Shown here piece after piece: positions 59,983 to 64,000 of a stretch of 64,000 nucleotides of DNA. The DNA is from Streptomyces monomycini (GTDB lineage: Bacteria > Actinomycetota > Actinomycetes > Streptomycetales > Streptomycetaceae). Each line of letters begins with the position of its first letter. Position 1 is the stretch's first letter. The translations under genes and the position numbers were made by a program. The notes under the pieces were generated by a model. That model had not been told where the DNA came from, made no database searches, and saw nothing but the letters and a program-made list of their open reading frames with translations. The DNA lies in contig NZ_JAFIQY010000020.1 of assembly GCF_022271435.1 (NCBI RefSeq), positions 62,001 to 126,000 on the forward strand. Reading direction: 5' to 3'.

Positions 59983-61617
59983 ATGACCACCTCTTCCCCC
60001 TCGTCCGCCACTCCGGCCACCGCCGCCTCCGTCGTCTGCTCCGGCCTCGGCTTCGCCTGGCCCGACGGCACCCCCGTCCTGGAGGACTTCCACCTGACCG
60101 TCGGTCCCGGACGCACCGGCCTGATCGGCCTGAACGGGTCCGGCAAGTCCACCCTGCTGGAGCTCTTCGCCGGCCGGCTCCAGCCGTCCGGAGGTTTCGT
60201 GAAGGTGGCCGGCGAGGTCGGCTACCTGCCGCAGAACGCCGCCCTGGACACCGGACTGCGGGTGGACGCGGCCCTCGGCATCGCCGGGACCCGCGCCGCC
60301 CTGCACGCCATCGAGAACGGGGACGCCGACGAGGCCCACTTCACCGCCGTGGGCGACGACTGGGACGTGGAAGAGCGCGCCCGCGCCACCCTCGACCAGC
60401 TCGGCCTGCACTCCGTCGACCTCGATCGCACCATCGGCGAGGTGTCCGGCGGCGAATCGGTCCTGCTGCGGCTGGCCGCACTGCTGCTGCGCCGCCCCGA
60501 CGTCCTGCTGCTGGACGAACCGACCAACAACCTCGACCTGGCCGCCCGCCAGAGGCTGTACGCCGCGGTGGCGGGGTGGCCCGGCGTCATGATCGTGGTC
60601 AGCCACGACCGGGAACTGCTCGGCCTCGTGGACCGCATCGCCGATCTGCGCGGCGGCGAAGTCCACTGGTACGGCGGCAACTTCAGCGCGTACGAGGACG
60701 CCCTCGCCGTCGAGCAGGAGGCGGCCGAACGCATGCTGCGCGTCGCCGGGGCCGACGTGGCCCGGCAGAAGCGTGAACTGGCCGACGCGCACGTCAAGCT
60801 GGCCCGCCGGGCCCGATATGCCAACAAGATGTACGCCCAGAAGCGCGAACCGAAGATCATCATGAACCAGCGCAAGGCCGCGGCCCAGGTCTCGGCCGGC
60901 AAGCACCGCATCATGCACACCGGGAAACTCGAGGAGGCCAGGGAGAGACTGGACGAGGCCGCCGAAGCGGTACGGGACGACGACATGATCCGCGTCGACC
61001 TGCCGCACACCGAAGTGCCGCCGGGACGCGCCGTACTGACCCTGCGGGGCCTGCGCGCCCGCTACGGCGCGCACGCCGACATCGAGCTGCGCGGACCGGA
61101 ACGGGTGGCGCTCACCGGCCGCAACGGCTCCGGCAAGACCACACTGCTGCGGACCCTGGCGGGCGAGATCCCGCCCGAGGAGGGCGAGGCGGAGATCCAC
61201 GTACCGCACCGCTTCCTGCCGCAGCGGCTGGACATCCTCGACGACGGGCTGACCGTCGCCGAGAACGTCGCCCGGTTCGCCCCCGACGTCACCGCCAACC
61301 GGGTACGGGCCCGCCTGGCGCGCTTCCTGTTCAAGGGCGCCCGCGCCGACCAGCGGGCCGGCACGCTCTCCGGCGGTGAACGCTTCCGCGCGGCCCTCGC
61401 CGCCCTGATGCTGGCGGAGCCCGCGCCCCAGCTGCTGATGCTCGACGAGCCGACGAACAACCTGGACATGGCCTCGGTACGCCGGCTCGTCACGGCGCTG
61501 GAGTCGTACCGGGGCGCCCTGATCGTGGTCAGCCACGACCTGGCGTTCCTCCGCGAGATCGGCATCACCCGCTGGCTCGCCCTGGACGGCGAACTGAAGG
61601 ACACCGACCCGATGTGA
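59983..61617 (+). CDS. ABC-F family ATPase (ribosome protection type)
   Basis: 544 residues, two ABC domains and no membrane part. Walker A GLNGSGKST (49-57) and GRNGSGKTT; signatures VSGGES and LSGGER; Walker B LLLLDEPTNNLD and LLMLDEPTNNLD. The inter-domain linker (about 245-345) is long and basic (RYANKMYAQKREPKIIMNQR), as needed to reach the ribosome. It probably displaces antibiotics from the peptidyl-transferase region or acts as a translation factor. GAGGAGACCCGT precedes the ATG. The long leader with uORF and WblC-like promoter fits an inducible resistance gene. Confidence 0.95.
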   Translation: MTTSSPSSATPATAASVVCSGLGFAWPDGTPVLEDFHLTVGPGRTGLIGLNGSGKSTLLELFAGRLQPSGGFVKVAGEVGYLPQNAALDTGLRVDAALGIAGTRAALHAIENGDADEAHFTAVGDDWDVEERARATLDQLGLHSVDLDRTIGEVSGGESVLLRLAALLLRRPDVLLLDEPTNNLDLAARQRLYAAVAGWPGVMIVVSHDRELLGLVDRIADLRGGEVHWYGGNFSAYEDALAVEQEAAERMLRVAGADVARQKRELADAHVKLARRARYANKMYAQKREPKIIMNQRKAAAQVSAGKHRIMHTGKLEEARERLDEAAEAVRDDDMIRVDLPHTEVPPGRAVLTLRGLRARYGAHADIELRGPERVALTGRNGSGKTTLLRTLAGEIPPEEGEAEIHVPHRFLPQRLDILDDGLTVAENVARFAPDVTANRVRARLARFLFKGARADQRAGTLSGGERFRAALAALMLAEPAPQLLMLDEPTNNLDMASVRRLVTALESYRGALIVVSHDLAFLREIGITRWLALDGELKDTDPM

Positions 61618-61622
61618 GACGC

Positions 61623-61662
61623 CACGGGCGGCGCGCGGCACCACCGTCGCGCGCCGCCCGTG
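61623..61662. terminator. Perfect 15-bp stem-loop between convergent genes
   Basis: CACGGGCGGCGCGCG pairs with CGCGCGCCGCCCGTG around a 10-nt loop; 5 nt after the ABC-F stop and 28 nt before the HAD gene stop on the other strand. Bidirectional terminator. Confidence 0.85.
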
Positions 61663-61689
61663 CCCGTACGCCCTTCCCCGGCGCGCCGC

Positions 61690-62409
61690 TCAGAAGTGCC
61701 GCAGCAGCTCGGTGAACGTCTCCAGGTGGAGCACCTGTTCGTCGGACGGGTCGAGTACGCCGTGCTCCAGCACCCAGGTGTGGTCGTTCGGGATGAACAC
61801 CGCGTTCAGACCCGCCTGCCGGGCCGGCAGGATGTCCGACTTGGGGGAGTTGCCGATCATCCAGGTGTCCGCCGGCGTCAGCACGCACGTCCGGACCAGC
61901 TCCTCGTACGTGCCGGTGTTCTTCTCCGGCACGATGTGCACCCCGCGGAAGTGGTGCTCCAGCCGGGACGCCGTCACCTTCGCGCGCTGCTCCTCCGCGT
62001 CCCCCTTCGTCAGCATCAGTAGCTCGTGCCGCCCGGCCAGCTCCGCCAGGGTCTCGGCCACCCCGGGGATCAGCTCCACCTCGTCCGCCTCGAACGCCCG
62101 CGCCCAGCCCGCGATCCGCGCCAGCTCCGCCTCACTGGCGTCCCGCAGCCGTACCCGCCGCACACATTCGCCGAGGCTGCGCAGGAACACCTTGCTGCCG
62201 TAACCGTGCACCACGGCGTTGGCGGCCTCGATCTCGTCCAGCAGGGCCCGTACGCCGTCCCGGCCCAGCTCCGGGTGGTCCAGCCAGGTCAGGAACTCCT
62301 CGATGACCCGCTCGAAGATCACGTTGTTCTGCCACAACGTGTCGTCGGCGTCGAAGACCAGCACCTGCCGCGCCCGGCGCGTCCCGGGCCCGCCGTCCAC
62401 TGCGCTCAC
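61690..62409 (-). CDS. HAD-superfamily hydrolase
   Basis: 239 residues. Motif I VFDADDTLW (nucleophile Asp near residue 18), motif II LMLTKGD, lysine region VPEKNTGTYEELV and motif IV IGNSPKSDILPARQAGLNAV. Probably a small-phosphoester phosphatase. The GTG at 62409 is chosen because GAGGAGACGGT stands in front; ATG 62430 is an alternative. Confidence 0.92.
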   Translation of the reverse strand: MSAVDGGPGTRRARQVLVFDADDTLWQNNVIFERVIEEFLTWLDHPELGRDGVRALLDEIEAANAVVHGYGSKVFLRSLGECVRRVRLRDASEAELARIAGWARAFEADEVELIPGVAETLAELAGRHELLMLTKGDAEEQRAKVTASRLEHHFRGVHIVPEKNTGTYEELVRTCVLTPADTWMIGNSPKSDILPARQAGLNAVFIPNDHTWVLEHGVLDPSDEQVLHLETFTELLRHF

Positions 62410-62573
62410 ACCGTCTCCTCGTTCGTACATGTCGCCGCCGTCCAGGCCGGAAGGCACCCCCGGCCCCGCGGCACCCTACTGACCGGGTACGCGCGGACGC
62501 ACCGCAATTCCGCGCGGCCCGGAACGCCCGGCCCGGCCGACGGGCGTGTGCCCTCGCCGGGGACAATGGCCGT

Positions 62574-63146
62574 ATGCCCACAGAGCCCGACGCCCCGACC
62601 GTACCCGGCGGCCCGTACGGGGCCCCCGACGCCGCGGAGTACCTGGCCGGCTGGTGGACGGTCGACCGTACGGTGCTGGACGTCCGTACCGGTACGCAGG
62701 GGACCTTCCGCGGCACGGCGCACTTCCGGCCGGAAGGCGCGGAGGGCACGGAGGGCACGGAAGACCCGGAGGCCGCGGAAGGCCCGGAGAGCACGGAAGA
62801 CCCGGACGGCTCCGAGGGCGGGAGCGCGCCCGGTGTACTGCTGCACGTGGAAGAGGGCGAGCTGACCTGGAACGGCACCACCGTCCCGGCCACCCGCACC
62901 CTGCGCCTGTGCCCGCGCCCGGACGGCACCGCCGACGTCACGTTCGCCGACGGGCGGCCCTTCCACGACCTCGACCTGCGCACCGGCCACTGGACCACCC
63001 GCCACCCCTGCGCCGCCGACCTGTACGACGGCGAGTTCACCGTCGTCTCGCCGGGGGAGTGGCACCTGCGCTGGCGGGTGGGCGGCCCGGCCAAGACGCA
63101 GGTGCTGTGCTCGGTGTACCGGAAAAACGTTCACCCGCTGCCGTGA
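62574..63146 (+). CDS. DUF6314 family protein
   Basis: 190 residues. The calycin-like family begins YLAGWWTVDRTVLDVRTGTQ and GTFRGTAHFRP, and ends LYDGEFTVVSPGEWHLRWRV with KTQVLCSVYRK. Between them (about 55-82) sits an acidic repeat insert (EGTEGTEDPEAAEGPESTED) built from a 9-bp DNA repeat. Function unknown. GACAAT (62562-62567) lies 6 nt before the ATG, a leaderless layout. Confidence 0.8.
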   Translation: MPTEPDAPTVPGGPYGAPDAAEYLAGWWTVDRTVLDVRTGTQGTFRGTAHFRPEGAEGTEGTEDPEAAEGPESTEDPDGSEGGSAPGVLLHVEEGELTWNGTTVPATRTLRLCPRPDGTADVTFADGRPFHDLDLRTGHWTTRHPCAADLYDGEFTVVSPGEWHLRWRVGGPAKTQVLCSVYRKNVHPLP

Positions 63147-63168
63147 CGGTGGCCTACCGTCCGTCCCT

Positions 63169-63786
63169 GTGACCGAGGCTCCCAAAGACCTGGTCCGGCG
63201 CGGCTACGACGCCGTCTCGTACGCCTACCGTGCCGACGACGCCGGGGACGACACGTACGCCCCCTGGATCGCCGCCCTGCTCGACCGCCTGCCCGGCCGG
63301 GCCGACGTGCTCGACCTCGGGTGCGGGTGCGGCATCCCCGTCGCGCGGTCCCTGAGCGCCGCAGGTCATGCCGTGACCGGTGTGGACCTGAGCGAGGTGC
63401 AGGTCCGGCGGGCCCGGGACCTCGTGCCGCAGGCCACTTTCCACCGCGCCGACGCCGTCGGCCTCGACCTCCCCGACGCCTCCTTCGACGCCGTCGTCTG
63501 CCTCTACATGCTCATCCACCTGCCGCTCGACGAGCAACCGCCCCTGCTCTCCCGTATCGCCGGCTGGCTGCGGCCCAACGGCACCCTGCTCGCCGTCGCC
63601 GGTCACGGGGCCTGGACGGGCACCGAGGAGAACTGGCTCGGGGCCGGAGCCAGCAAGTGGTGGAGCCATCCCGGCGCGGACACCTACCGGGAGTGGATCA
63701 CCGCGGCCGGGCTCACCGTGGACGGCGAGGCGTTCGTGCCGGAAGGCGCCGGGGGCCATGCGCTGTTCTGGGCGCGGCGCCCGTAG
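63169..63786 (+). CDS. Class I SAM-dependent methyltransferase
   Basis: 205 residues. Motif I VLDLGCGCGIPVARSLSAAG (about 47-66), GVDLSEVQVRRARDL, ADAVGLDLPDASFDAVVCLY and RIAGWLRPNGTLLAVAG. The acceptor is unknown. GTG start at 63169; TACCGT (63155-63160) is 8 nt upstream and there is no ribosome site, so it is probably leaderless. It starts 22 nt after the DUF6314 gene. Confidence 0.9.
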   Translation: MTEAPKDLVRRGYDAVSYAYRADDAGDDTYAPWIAALLDRLPGRADVLDLGCGCGIPVARSLSAAGHAVTGVDLSEVQVRRARDLVPQATFHRADAVGLDLPDASFDAVVCLYMLIHLPLDEQPPLLSRIAGWLRPNGTLLAVAGHGAWTGTEENWLGAGASKWWSHPGADTYREWITAAGLTVDGEAFVPEGAGGHALFWARRP

Positions 63787-63830
63787 GGCCGGACAAGGCG
63801 AAGCCCCCGGGCATCGGTTTGGAGCGCTGC

Positions 63831-64000
63831 TTAGCGACGCCCCGCGTCCCCGCTGCCCTCACGGCCCGGCGCGGTCTCCCTGCTCTGCGGATCTAGCGCG
63901 GCCACCATCCGGTCCAGCGCGCGCTCCGGCATACCGGGCCGCAGCGGCAGGCACACGGCCTGGCGCACGAGGTGCGCCGCGGTCCGCGCGCCCTGCTGGT
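63831..64000 (-). CDS. C-terminal end of a gene cut by the window edge
   Basis: 55 codons and a TAA stop (63831-63833) on the minus strand. The peptide includes AAHLVRQAVCLPLRPGMPER and ALDRMVAALDP, which looks like the end of a DegT/DnrJ/EryC1-type PLP aminotransferase, then a 20-residue variable tail. GC3 is coding-like. The start lies outside the window. Confidence 0.55.
   Translation of the reverse strand, partial: QQGARTAAHLVRQAVCLPLRPGMPERALDRMVAALDPQSRETAPGREGSGDAGRR

Overview
The window looks like a stretch of the linear chromosome of a Streptomyces (or a close streptomycete). GC is very high and third codon positions are almost always G or C. GTG starts are frequent, divergent and convergent genes alternate densely, and many regulators are of the TetR, GntR, MarR and SoxR types. 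No rRNA, tRNA, CRISPR array, phage module or intact insertion sequence was seen. About 60 genes are supported; most belong to small catabolic, transport and detoxification units and few to housekeeping. There is no PKS or NRPS cluster.

Layout. 0-4.2 kb: CoA-transferase, a stand-alone type ISP C-terminal-domain protein, and an MFS carrier. 4.2-7.4 kb: exported poly-gamma-glutamate hydrolase, a GntR/UTRA regulator and homogentisate dioxygenase (hmgA), whose promoter carries a perfect 9-bp inverted repeat. 7.6-11.4 kb: citrate-type carrier, MFS carrier and methyltransferase. 11.5-18.7 kb: aldehyde and alcohol dehydrogenases, membrane proteins, urea transporter, a TetR regulator and an acyl-CoA dehydrogenase; two nearly identical 17-bp operators tie the first and last parts to that TetR. 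18.8-20.9 kb: a TetR-MaoC pair sharing a 15-bp operator, then soxR. 21-29.2 kb: amidase, an OFA-type carrier with a 37-residue partner overlapping by 4 bp, a BKACE enzyme, a zinc-ribbon protein, a hydrolase and an MHS-type carrier. 29.3-31.2 kb: a TetR/flavin-monooxygenase pair with tetO-like twin operators. 31.2-34.4 kb: a decaying small-protein/radical SAM operon opposite an XRE-Nudix pair. 34.5-37 kb: O-methyltransferase and a NamZ-like muramidase. 37-44 kb: a fatty or hydroxy acid degradation regulon (SDR, acyl-CoA ligase, TetR, acyl-CoA dehydrogenase, APH-like kinase) with shared operators. 44-51 kb: DUF202 membrane proteins, Nudix, SDR-TetR, ferredoxin-MBL fusion, DMT carrier and FAD dehydrogenase. 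51-57 kb: secreted protease inhibitor, then an amine permease/copper amine oxidase operon. 57-64 kb: APH-like kinase, [2Fe-2S] protein, P450, ABC-F ATPase with a leader uORF, HAD phosphatase, DUF6314 protein, methyltransferase, and the C-terminal end of another gene.

Two themes stand out. First, regulation can be read directly from the DNA: matched operators identify four local TetR regulons. At least eight genes have a -10 box (TANNNT or close to it) 6-8 nt before the start codon, which is the leaderless-mRNA arrangement. The ABC-F gene has a WblC/WhiB7-like promoter and a three-codon leader ORF. Second, short tandem arrays (7-, 8-, 27-, 36- and 54-bp units) occur behind or inside many genes, and several are copies of the end of the adjacent gene, including its stop codon. 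The strongest candidate for something undescribed is the 31.2-32.4 kb operon: a small CxCxxC protein, a radical SAM/SPASM protein and a truncated third gene joined by ATGA overlaps, all decayed here.
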